The notes under the pieces are model-generated. The model ran no database searches. It saw nothing but the letters and a program-made list of their open reading frames with translations, and was not told where the DNA came from. From an uncultured Elstera sp. (GTDB lineage Bacteria > Pseudomonadota > Alphaproteobacteria > Elsterales > Elsteraceae), in contig CAIZEE010000258.1 in assembly GCA_903931835.1 (NCBI GenBank), positions 1 to 40,449 of the forward strand: a DNA stretch of 40,449 nucleotides, read 5' to 3'. A program made the translations under genes and the position numbers. How positions within the stretch are numbered: position 1 is the stretch's first letter; the number at the start of each line of letters is the position of its first letter. Positions 33,808 through 40,449 of the stretch are shown here, piece by piece.

Positions 33808-36800
33808 GTGTCGCTCTATCCATTCCTCGTCGCCATGCACGACCTCCCCATCGCGGGCTCGCCGGACCGCGTGCGGGTGGCGGTCGAGCGTTGGCTCGCG
33901 ACCGTCGACGAGATGGGAGGCCAGGCCCGCGCTGCCGCCATGACCATCCTGGAGGATGCCAGGGGAAGCGCACTCATTTCCGCGATTTTCGGCAATAGCC
34001 CCTTCCTGACGGAATGTTGGTTGGCAAACCCTGGCTTTGCTGCCGAGTTGCTCGCCAAAGGCCCCGACCGCACCTTCGCTGAAATCCTGTCGGGCATCAA
34101 TGACGAACTGGCGGCTGCGGCAAACGTGGACATCGTGATGCAGCGGTTGCGGGTGGCCAAGGCGCGCGTGGCGCTGACCGTTGCCGTGGCGGACATCGCG
34201 GGCCTGTGGCCGCTTGATCGGGTGACCGAGGCGTTGAGCGATTTCGCCGCCGCATCGCTCGACGTGGCGGCTGGCCATTTGGCGGCCTACCGGACCGTGG
34301 CTCGCGGCCAGACCGTGACGCCGCCGCAATGCCGCGACGCGCGGGCCGGGCTGATCATCCTCGGCATGGGCAAGCTCGGCGCCCGCGAGCTTAATTATTC
34401 GAGCGACATCGACATCATCATTCTGTTCGATCCCGATCGCGCGCCGCCGGCCATTCGCGAGGCTGCCGAGGCAAGCTCGCTTGGTCAGATCTATACGAAG
34501 CTTGCACGCGATCTGGTGCAAATCCTCGATGCCAGAACGCAGGACGGCTATGTCTTTCGAACCGATCTGCGTTTGCGCCCTGATCCCGGATCGACACCGC
34601 TCGCCCTGTCGGTTCGGGCCGCAGAAATCTATTACGAATCGGTCGGCCAGAATTGGGAACGGGCGGCGATGATCAAGGCGCGCGCCGTCGCTGGCGACCG
34701 TGTTGCCGGCCGCGCCTTCCTTGAGCGGTTGAAGCCGTTTGTCTGGCGGCGCAGTCTCGATTTTTCCAGCATAGCCGATATTCATTCGATCAAGCGCCAG
34801 ATCAACGCCCAGCGTGGCGGTGCGACCGTTGCGGTGCTGGGACATGACGTCAAATTAGGCAGGGGCGGCATCCGCGAAATCGAATTCTTTGCCCAGACCC
34901 AGCAATTGATCTGGGGCGGGCGGTTGCCGAGCTTGCGCGTCTCTGGCACCTGTGCGGCGCTTGATGCACTCGCAACGGCAGACCGGATCACCTGGGCGAG
35001 CGCCAAGGAGCTGAAACAGGCTTATGTCTTCCTGCGCACGGTCGAACATCGCCTGCAGATGATCGACGACCAGCAGACGCATTCCGTACCGAATGACTGG
35101 GAGGGCTTGCGTGGTCTTGCGGCGTTCATGGGCTATCCAGCGGCCGAGCTCTTTGAGGTTGAGCTACGTGCAATTTTGACGCTGGTTGAGAGCCATTACG
35201 CGGCCTTGTTCGAAGAAGCGCCGACGCTGTCCGGGCCAGGCAATCTCGTCTTTACCGGGGCCGAAGATGACCCGGCCACGGTCGCGACGTTGCAAAGCCT
35301 TGGCTTCGTCGACCCTACCTCTGTGCTGACGGCTGTTCGGGGTTGGCATCACGGGCGTATCCGGGCGACGCGCAGCACCCGGGCGCGCGAATTGCTGACG
35401 GAGTTGATGCCTGATCTGCTGGCCGCTATGGCGGCGACCGCCGAGCCTGATCAGGCCTTCGCCGGGTTCGACCGCTTTATCACCAATCTGTCGTCCGGCG
35501 TCGGCATCTTCTCGCTGCTCTACGCCAATCCCGATCTGCTGCGGCTGGTCTCCTGGATTATGGGAACAGCACCGGGATTGTCGCAGTATCTGAGTTTCTA
35601 TCCGCAACTGCTCGACTCGGTCATTGCAACGCCGCTGCAGGCCGACGCCCTGCCTAGCCGAGCCGACCGCATTGCCGATTTGGGCCGCGTGCTGGGGGAG
35701 GCGCGGAGCATCGAGGACGTGCTCGATAGCGTCCGCCGCTGGTCGGCCGAGGCGCGGTTCGCGGTTGGCCTCGCGATGCTGGAAGGCAGCATCACGCCCA
35801 GCTCCGGCACCGAACAATTGAGCGATGTGGCGGAGGCGGTCATCGCGCAATTGCTCAACCGGATCGAGGATAGTTTCGCCGCCATCCATGGCCGGATCGA
35901 TGACGGCAGTTTTGTCGTCATCGCCTATGGCAGGCTGGGTGCGCGGGAATTAGCGCCCGGCTCCGATCTCGATCTGGTCTTTGTTTACGAGGCCCCTGAG
36001 GACGTGCAGTCGGACGGTCCAAAGCCGCTGCCATCCTCCCTCTATTATCAGCGCCTGGCGCAGCGCCTCATCTCCGGTTTGACCGCACAGACTGCTGAAG
36101 GGCCGCTCTACCAGATCGATATGCGGCTGAGACCAAGCGGCAATAAGGGGCCGATCGCGTCGGAATTTGCCGGTTTCCTGCATTATCACGAGGAAGAGGC
36201 GTGGACCTGGGAACAGATGGCGATGACGCGGGCCCGCGTCGTAGCGGGGCCGGAGGCACTCAGCCAGCGTATCACTCGCGCCATGTTGGCTTTGCTGTCG
36301 GTGAACCGCCCGTCCGCCCGGCTGATCGTCGATACTGACCAGATGCGTCGGCGTATCACAGCTGAACGCGGCCGCATATCGCCCTATGATTTCAAATATC
36401 GATCCGGCGGCCAGATCGATGTCGAATTCATCACTCAGTATTTGATCCTGCGCCATGCCGGCAATCATCCAGGCGTAATATCCGGCAATACCGTGGCTGC
36501 ATTGGAACGGCTCGCCGTGCGCGAACTGATCGCACCCGAAGATGCTGATATTTTGATCCGTGCCGCGACTCTGTGGTCGAGCCTGCGAGCGCTCCTGCAT
36601 CTGACCCTGGTTGGTCCCTTCGATCCCACAACCGCACCCCAACTCCTAAAATCGGCACTCGCCAAGGCCTGTGGAGCCGTTGACTTTGCCGCGTTGGAGC
36701 GAGATATCACTAGCACTGCGGATAGCGTTGCCGCGATCTATCGCAAACTATTAAGCGACCCGGCCGAGCGACTCGGACCGCCGGTCGTCAAGCCGTCCAC

Positions 36801-36816
36801 TGAGCCACAGGAGTAA
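33808..36816 (+). CDS. glnE: Glutamine synthetase adenylyltransferase / adenylyl-removing enzyme
   Basis: A 1002-residue bifunctional regulator of glutamine synthetase. Two nucleotidyltransferase domains are visible: an N-terminal one (GMGKLGARELNYSSDIDIII, near residue 185) that removes AMP from GlnA-AMP, and a C-terminal one (YGRLGARELAPGSDLDLVF, near residue 706) that adds it. Each is followed by a helical GlnD-UR_UTase-like region, with KLGRGGIREIEF after the first and RSGGQIDVEFITQYLILRHA after the second. I prefer GTG 33808 because AGAGG lies 8 nt upstream; GTG 33778 would add ten residues without a ribosome site. The bcp gene follows after 5 bp, its ribosome site overlapping the glnE stop. 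No PII gene is near. Confidence 0.95.
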   Translation: MSLYPFLVAMHDLPIAGSPDRVRVAVERWLATVDEMGGQARAAAMTILEDARGSALISAIFGNSPFLTECWLANPGFAAELLAKGPDRTFAEILSGINDELAAAANVDIVMQRLRVAKARVALTVAVADIAGLWPLDRVTEALSDFAAASLDVAAGHLAAYRTVARGQTVTPPQCRDARAGLIILGMGKLGARELNYSSDIDIIILFDPDRAPPAIREAAEASSLGQIYTKLARDLVQILDARTQDGYVFRTDLRLRPDPGSTPLALSVRAAEIYYESVGQNWERAAMIKARAVAGDRVAGRAFLERLKPFVWRRSLDFSSIADIHSIKRQINAQRGGATVAVLGHDVKLGRGGIREIEFFAQTQQLIWGGRLPSLRVSGTCAALDALATADRITWASAKELKQAYVFLRTVEHRLQMIDDQQTHSVPNDWEGLRGLAAFMGYPAAELFEVELRAILTLVESHYAALFEEAPTLSGPGNLVFTGAEDDPATVATLQSLGFVDPTSVLTAVRGWHHGRIRATRSTRARELLTELMPDLLAAMAATAEPDQAFAGFDRFITNLSSGVGIFSLLYANPDLLRLVSWIMGTAPGLSQYLSFYPQLLDSVIATPLQADALPSRADRIADLGRVLGEARSIEDVLDSVRRWSAEARFAVGLAMLEGSITPSSGTEQLSDVAEAVIAQLLNRIEDSFAAIHGRIDDGSFVVIAYGRLGARELAPGSDLDLVFVYEAPEDVQSDGPKPLPSSLYYQRLAQRLISGLTAQTAEGPLYQIDMRLRPSGNKGPIASEFAGFLHYHEEEAWTWEQMAMTRARVVAGPEALSQRITRAMLALLSVNRPSARLIVDTDQMRRRITAERGRISPYDFKYRSGGQIDVEFITQYLILRHAGNHPGVISGNTVAALERLAVRELIAPEDADILIRAATLWSSLRALLHLTLVGPFDPTTAPQLLKSALAKACGAVDFAALERDITSTADSVAAIYRKLLSDPAERLGPPVVKPSTEPQE

Positions 36817-36821
36817 TATGC

Positions 36822-37286
36822 ATGAGCCTATCCGTCGGTGACGCCGCCCCTGATTTCACTCTCCCGACCGATGGCGGTGGTACGGTCAGCCTGTCGGCGC
36901 TCAAGGGAAAGAAAGTCATCCTGTATTTCTACCCGAAGGACGACACGTCGGGCTGCACGGCGGAGGCTTGCAGCTTCCGCGATGGCCTGCCGCATTTCAC
37001 CGGGGCAGATGCGGTGATCATCGGCCTGTCAAAGGACAGCGTGGCATCGCACGACAAGTTTAAGAAGAAATACGAGCTGCCCTTCATCCTGGCCTCCGAC
37101 GAGGGAAGCGATGTGTGCGAGCGCTATGGCACCTGGGTTGAGAAGAGCATGTATGGCCGCAAATATATGGGCATTGAGCGCGCTACCTTCCTGATCGGCG
37201 CTGACGGCAAGATCGCGCAGATCTGGCACAAGGTGAAGGTGCCGGGCCACAGCGACGAGGTGCTGAAGGCGGTAAAAGCCCTCTAA
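36822..37286 (+). CDS. bcp: Thioredoxin-dependent peroxiredoxin (BCP/PrxQ)
   Basis: A 154-residue thiol peroxidase that reduces hydrogen peroxide and organic hydroperoxides using thioredoxin. The peroxidatic Cys45 and resolving Cys50 are in DDTSGCTAEACSFRD, the atypical two-Cys PrxQ arrangement. A CAGGAG ribosome site overlaps the glnE stop, so it is probably in the glnE transcript. Its last 4 bp overlap the convergent rRNA methyltransferase gene. Confidence 0.95.
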   Translation: MSLSVGDAAPDFTLPTDGGGTVSLSALKGKKVILYFYPKDDTSGCTAEACSFRDGLPHFTGADAVIIGLSKDSVASHDKFKKKYELPFILASDEGSDVCERYGTWVEKSMYGRKYMGIERATFLIGADGKIAQIWHKVKVPGHSDEVLKAVKAL

Positions 37287-38470
37287 TCCAACTGTAGCAG
37301 CATTGCCTTCAGATAGGCGCTTTCGGGCAGGAACGGGTGCACCGGGTGATCGGACGCGGCCCCCGAACTCAGCAGGATGCGGCCATTGCGCTCGGCACGG
37401 CTAAGACCGCCGCGAACGGCGTCGGCAAAGGCTTCAGTCTCGATATTATGGCTGCATGAGGCGATGAACAGGAAACCGTCCGGTGCGACCAGCTTGGCCG
37501 CCTGTCTTGCGAGCTTGCGATAGGCCTGAAGGGCCGCCGGCACGTCCTTGCGCGATTTGGCGAAGGCCGGAGGATCGGCGACGACGATACCGAAGCGTTC
37601 GCCCAGGCTTTCCAGCCGGTCTAGCGTTCGGAAGGCGTCGCCTGCGGCCGTGGAGACGTTGGCGCCGACATCGTTGAGTCCAGCAGAGATCATCGCCCTG
37701 TCGAGTGCTGGCTTCGAGCTATCGGCCAGCACAACACCGGCCGCACCCGCGACGGCAGCCTGAATGCCGAAGCCACCGCCATAGCAGAAGAGGTCGAGAA
37801 CCGTTTTGCCCCGTGCAAGCCGAGCCACCGCCGCGCGATTGTCCCGCTGATCGAAGAACCAGCCGGTCTTCTGGCCGCCTAACACGTCGACCTGAAAGCG
37901 GCTGCCATTCTCGATAATCTCGATCGGCCCTGCCAGCGCGCCGCGTGCGACGATCACTTCTTCCTCCAACCCCTCCGTCCCGCGGGCTGGCGTGTCGTTG
38001 CGCAGGACGATCGCGCGCGGAGCGAAGAGGCCATCGAGCGCATTGAGGAGGGCGTCTTGATGCTGCGCTATGCCGGCGGTGTTGAGCTGGACGACCAGCA
38101 CATCGCCATAGCGATCGATCACTGTGCCGGGAAGACCATCGGCCTCTGCATGCACCAGCCGGTAATAGGGTGCATCGAACAGGGTCTCTCGCAGAGCCAG
38201 GGCGCGCCGCAACCGGGCCGTCAGGAAATCCGTGTCGAGGCTATCGATATCATCCCGGCTGACGATCCGCGCGGCGACCAGTGTATGCGGATTGAACAAA
38301 GCGGTGCCGAGCCTTTGGCCGTTCGAGGCGGATAGGCGAACCAGCGTTCCGGCGGGCAGGGCCTTCGCCGCTGCATCCATCTGGACTTCGTTGGAATAGA
38401 CCCAGGGATGGCCGGCGCGCAGCCGCGCATGCCGGTCGGGCAAGAGGGTGATCATCGGCAAGCTGGACAT
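37283..38470 (-). CDS. RlmI-like class I rRNA methyltransferase
   Basis: A 395-residue protein of the COG1092 family. An N-terminal PUA domain (about residues 5-80; HARLRAGHPWVYSNEV) is followed by a beta hairpin region and a SAM-binding Rossmann domain with VLDLFCYGGGFGIQAA, the DPPAFAKS catalytic loop and FIASCSHN. The E. coli member RlmI makes m5C1962 in 23S rRNA; the same target is likely but not proven, since related proteins have other sites. It is read with gpt (41 bp upstream) and the lipoprotein gene. Confidence 0.88.
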   Translation of the reverse strand: MSSLPMITLLPDRHARLRAGHPWVYSNEVQMDAAAKALPAGTLVRLSASNGQRLGTALFNPHTLVAARIVSRDDIDSLDTDFLTARLRRALALRETLFDAPYYRLVHAEADGLPGTVIDRYGDVLVVQLNTAGIAQHQDALLNALDGLFAPRAIVLRNDTPARGTEGLEEEVIVARGALAGPIEIIENGSRFQVDVLGGQKTGWFFDQRDNRAAVARLARGKTVLDLFCYGGGFGIQAAVAGAAGVVLADSSKPALDRAMISAGLNDVGANVSTAAGDAFRTLDRLESLGERFGIVVADPPAFAKSRKDVPAALQAYRKLARQAAKLVAPDGFLFIASCSHNIETEAFADAVRGGLSRAERNGRILLSSGAASDHPVHPFLPESAYLKAMLLQLD

Positions 38471-38511
38471 GGGGACCTAATGGTTCTGTCTTGCGGTCGC
38501 CCAATGGGCGT

Positions 38512-39024
38512 TCAGCGCGGCTTGCGTTGTGTCGCGATCGGCTGGGCGAAGCGCAGCTCCGCATCCCAGGGGAAGACGATCCAAGTGTCCTGGCTGACCT
38601 CGGTGATATAGGTATCGACCATCGGCCTTCCAGCGGGCTTGGCATAGACCGTAGCGAAATGCGCCTTGGGCAGCATATCTCGGACGATCTTGGCGGTGGT
38701 GCCGGTATCGACCAGATCATCGACGATCAGCCAGCCCTCGCCATCGCCTTCAACGCTTTTGAGCACAGCACTTTGGCCGAGCGAAAACTCGTCCGAATAG
38801 GTCCTGATGCAGACCGTGTCGATCAGGCGGATGTCGAGTTCGCGCGATATGATCGCGGCTGGCACCAGCCCGCCCCGGGTGATCGCGACAATGCAGCTCC
38901 ATTGACCAAGATCGTGCAGGCGCCAGGCCAGCGCCTTGGCGTTGCGATGCAGCTCCTCCCAGGATACGGCAAAAATCCGTTCCGGCAGGGCCGGCCCATC
39001 ATCTGTTTGACTAGCGTCGTTCAC
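38512..39024 (-). CDS. gpt: Xanthine-guanine phosphoribosyltransferase
   Basis: A 170-residue type I phosphoribosyltransferase for purine salvage. The PRPP-binding loop is [14 protein letters not shown] near residue 98, preceded by [21 protein letters not shown]. It turns guanine and xanthine into GMP and XMP. Length fits Gpt and not the longer Hpt. The gene sits 23 bp after the lipoprotein gene on the same strand. Confidence 0.93.
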   Translation of the reverse strand: MNDASQTDDGPALPERIFAVSWEELHRNAKALAWRLHDLGQWSCIVAITRGGLVPAAIISRELDIRLIDTVCIRTYSDEFSLGQSAVLKSVEGDGEGWLIVDDLVDTGTTAKIVRDMLPKAHFATVYAKPAGRPMVDTYITEVSQDTWIVFPWDAELRFAQPIATQRKPR

Positions 39025-39047
39025 AGGGTTACGCGTTTCCCGTCCGC

Positions 39048-40205
39048 TTAGCGGACGAAGAGTTGTACTTCGTTGACATCTGCCGTGGGCGACGTGATCG
39101 CCGACAAGGTGACCCGGTTGGCGGCCAGGCCCATATCGGCCAGCGAGCGCAGGACAGTCTCGGCATTGCGCTGGGCGGCGGCGCTGCCAAGGGCACCCTT
39201 GCCGGCGGCGGAAGCAGGCGTCACTGCAACCAGATCGAAATTGACATCCGGGCGGCGCTGAATCGCCTGATTGACCGCGCTATAGAGCGTCTGCTCGAAC
39301 GGCACGCTCGCCTTGTCGAAGCGGATCACGACCAGCGGGCGGCGACTGCCGATCGTGCTGGCGGTGGTCGGCGAGGCGGCAAAGCCGGCGGCCTGGAAGC
39401 TGCGATTGGCCAGGCTGTTACCGTACAGCTCGCCGGTCTTGATCGCAACGGCCAGCGTGGTCAGGTTGAATCGCTCATTGGAGACATAGGCGTTCTGGCG
39501 GCTTGCCTGATCGGTCACCTGGCTTTGCAGCCGGTTGATCACGACACCGGCACGGCCAACCTCGTCCTCCAAGACCTGAAGGGCGACATGATCGGCATCG
39601 ATCGCGCCCGGCAGGCCGAAGGCCGCACGGATATTATCCAACAGATAGGTCGACATCGAGGCATCGCCTGCGACGAGGCCCATCAATTGATTGAGGCGCG
39701 AGGCAGCGTCGCCCATGCGGTCAAGATCGGCCTGAGCCTCGGTCCATTTCTGGCTGAGTTCAGGGTTGCCGGGCGTGGTGCCGGCCTGCAGATGCGCGTT
39801 GATCGTGCCGGTTTGCGCGAAATACGACTGCGACGTCTGCGCGGTATCGGCTTCGATCTGGTTGAACATGGTGCTGTGGGTCGCGAGCTGTTCCTGCAGC
39901 CGCGCCGCATCGGCCTTGAAGCCGGCAATTTTCTGGCCGACATAGGTGCTGGACGGAGTGATTGCGGCGCTGGCACTGGGGCCAGAGGTGACGGTCGTCG
40001 AGCCGGTCGATGCGACGGTGGTGGCGGGTTTGGCTGTGTCTGACGGGGCATCTGGAGCATCATCGGTAATGCTCGGCAAGAAATTGCTGCTGCAACCACT
40101 TGGCAATGTTGCCGCGATCATAATCAAAGCGGTCGTCGCTACGCCAATCCATCTGGCCGACGAACCCGACCAAGCCGGCGCATTCCACCTGTCGACATGA
40201 GCCAT
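39048..40205 (-). CDS. Lipoprotein with helical middle and OmpA-like C-terminus
   Basis: A 385-residue protein from ATG 40205. A hydrophobic stretch ends in a lipobox LPSGC with Cys38, so it is probably lipid-anchored. A Thr/Ser/Ala-rich linker follows to about residue 90, then helices likely to form coiled coils (about 90-260). The last 120 residues ([28 protein letters not shown], and a late [17 protein letters not shown]) have the rhythm of an OmpA-like peptidoglycan-binding domain, but key residues are not a clear match. I do not recognise a named family. An upstream extension of 28 codons is open but less likely. Ribosome site is weak (AATAAG). It is the first gene of the unit with gpt and the rlmI-like gene. 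Confidence 0.75.
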   Translation of the reverse strand: MAHVDRWNAPAWSGSSARWIGVATTALIMIAATLPSGCSSNFLPSITDDAPDAPSDTAKPATTVASTGSTTVTSGPSASAAITPSSTYVGQKIAGFKADAARLQEQLATHSTMFNQIEADTAQTSQSYFAQTGTINAHLQAGTTPGNPELSQKWTEAQADLDRMGDAASRLNQLMGLVAGDASMSTYLLDNIRAAFGLPGAIDADHVALQVLEDEVGRAGVVINRLQSQVTDQASRQNAYVSNERFNLTTLAVAIKTGELYGNSLANRSFQAAGFAASPTTASTIGSRRPLVVIRFDKASVPFEQTLYSAVNQAIQRRPDVNFDLVAVTPASAAGKGALGSAAAQRNAETVLRSLADMGLAANRVTLSAITSPTADVNEVQLFVR

Positions 40206-40218
40206 CTTATTGATTTTC

Positions 40219-40249
40219 TTAGTATCTGTTGAGTACAAAAGGATACTAA
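40219..40249. promoter_or_regulatory. Inverted repeat upstream of the lipoprotein gene
   Basis: TTAGTATC (40219-40226) and GATACTAA (40242-40249) form a perfect 8-bp inverted repeat with a 15-nt centre, 14-44 bp upstream of the lipoprotein start. The position suits an operator over the promoter or a leader hairpin. No matching regulator was identified. Confidence 0.45.
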
Positions 40250-40271
40250 TGGAACCACGCGCGCTTTCCAA

Positions 40272-40295
40272 GCCGGAATTCTTGAGCATTCCGGC
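40272..40295. other. Perfect 8-bp hairpin in the lipoprotein / tRNA-Arg gap
   Basis: GCCGGAAT (40272-40279) and ATTCCGGC (40288-40295) enclose an 8-nt loop. No T tract lies on either side. It may be an operator or an RNA hairpin, or separate the tRNA gene from the divergent lipoprotein gene. Confidence 0.4.
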
Positions 40296-40331
40296 AATGC
40301 GTCAATAGCGCAGGTCGCACGATCTCGGCCC

Positions 40332-40360
40332 TTGTTTTGCCGCGAAGCTTTCAGTATGTT
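40332..40360 (+). promoter_or_regulatory. Predicted tRNA-Arg promoter
   Basis: TTGTTT (40332-40337) and TATGTT (40355-40360) are 17 bp apart, with the tRNA beginning 11 nt after the -10. This fits a sigma-70 promoter with a very short 5' leader. Confidence 0.5.
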
Positions 40361-40370
40361 CCGCCACCTC

Positions 40371-40447
40371 GCGCCCGTAGCTCAATTGGATAGAGCACCA
40401 GACTACGAATCTGGGGGTTGGAAGTTCGAGTCTTTCCGGGCGCGCCA
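40371..40447 (+). tRNA. tRNA-Arg (ACG)
   Basis: A complete 77-nt cloverleaf with encoded CCA (40445-40447). Acceptor stem GCGCCCG/CGGGCGC, discriminator G, D-arm AGCTC/GAGC, anticodon stem CCAGA/TCTGG with loop CTACGAA, giving anticodon ACG. Adenosine 34 is normally turned into inosine by TadA, so it reads CGU, CGC and CGA. The T-arm has one G-U pair. Confidence 0.97.
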
Positions 40448-40449
40448 TT

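Noticed and set aside
39063-40043. 326-codon open frame opposite the lipoprotein gene
   Set aside because: Its translation is Gly/Arg/Ala-rich without motifs; the minus-strand frame has a lipobox and domain structure.

Overview
The window is GC-rich, densely packed chromosomal DNA from an alphaproteobacterium. The best guess for its order is Rhodospirillales. The pointers are the conserved run TIGR02300 zinc-ribbon protein - aroA - cmk - rpsA - ihfB - lapA, a CP4-like (class II) EPSP synthase, an FNR/FixK box in front of hemN, frequent GTG and TTG starts, and a chemoreceptor fused to PilZ, a type known from Azospirillum. The taxonomic guess comes from remembered protein similarity, not from a search. 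No insertion sequence, prophage, CRISPR array or rRNA was seen.

Layout. 0-2.2 kb: the 5' end of a family-2 glycosyltransferase cut by the window edge, and an MCP-PilZ chemoreceptor. 2.4-4.3 kb: a diheme cytochrome c with a sorbosone-dehydrogenase-type periplasmic sugar dehydrogenase. 4.4-7.6 kb: a 1037-residue repeat protein made of alternating modules, with two palindromes upstream. 7.7-12.9 kb: a TetR regulator, an internally deleted alpha/beta-hydrolase remnant, and a divergent NodT/EmrA/EmrB tripartite efflux operon, with a twin operator between regulator and operon. 12.9-17.4 kb: a possible pigment and tetrapyrrole district. It holds a Tat-type carotenoid oxygenase, a DUF2141 protein, a membrane LytTR regulator, and an FNR-box-controlled hemN followed by a 42-codon ORF whose first 14 residues look like the start of BchE (anaerobic bacteriochlorophyll cyclase). 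17.6-24.2 kb: an FkbM methyltransferase, tRNA-Ala(GGC), and the housekeeping run to lapA. 24.2-29.4 kb: a Pho box, pstSCAB, and a periplasmic 5'-nucleotidase-like protein that has lost most of its metal ligands. 29.4-33.7 kb: anmK and a YhdP/AsmA-like protein. 33.8-40.2 kb: glnE and bcp on +, then rlmI-like, gpt and an OmpA-like lipoprotein on -. 40.4 kb: tRNA-Arg(ACG).

How the parts work together. The Pst operon imports phosphate under a three-repeat Pho box, and a strong hairpin between pstS and pstC probably sets the excess of PstS. The efflux operon and its regulator share a divergent promoter region with one palindrome on each promoter. hemN has an ideally placed FNR box and no Shine-Dalgarno sequence, so its mRNA may be leaderless and induced at low oxygen.

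The observations most worth following are the bchE-like start downstream of hemN, which suggests loss of photosynthesis; the pseudo-phosphatase beside the Pst operon; the alternating-module repeat protein with its palindromes; and the PilZ-fused chemoreceptor.
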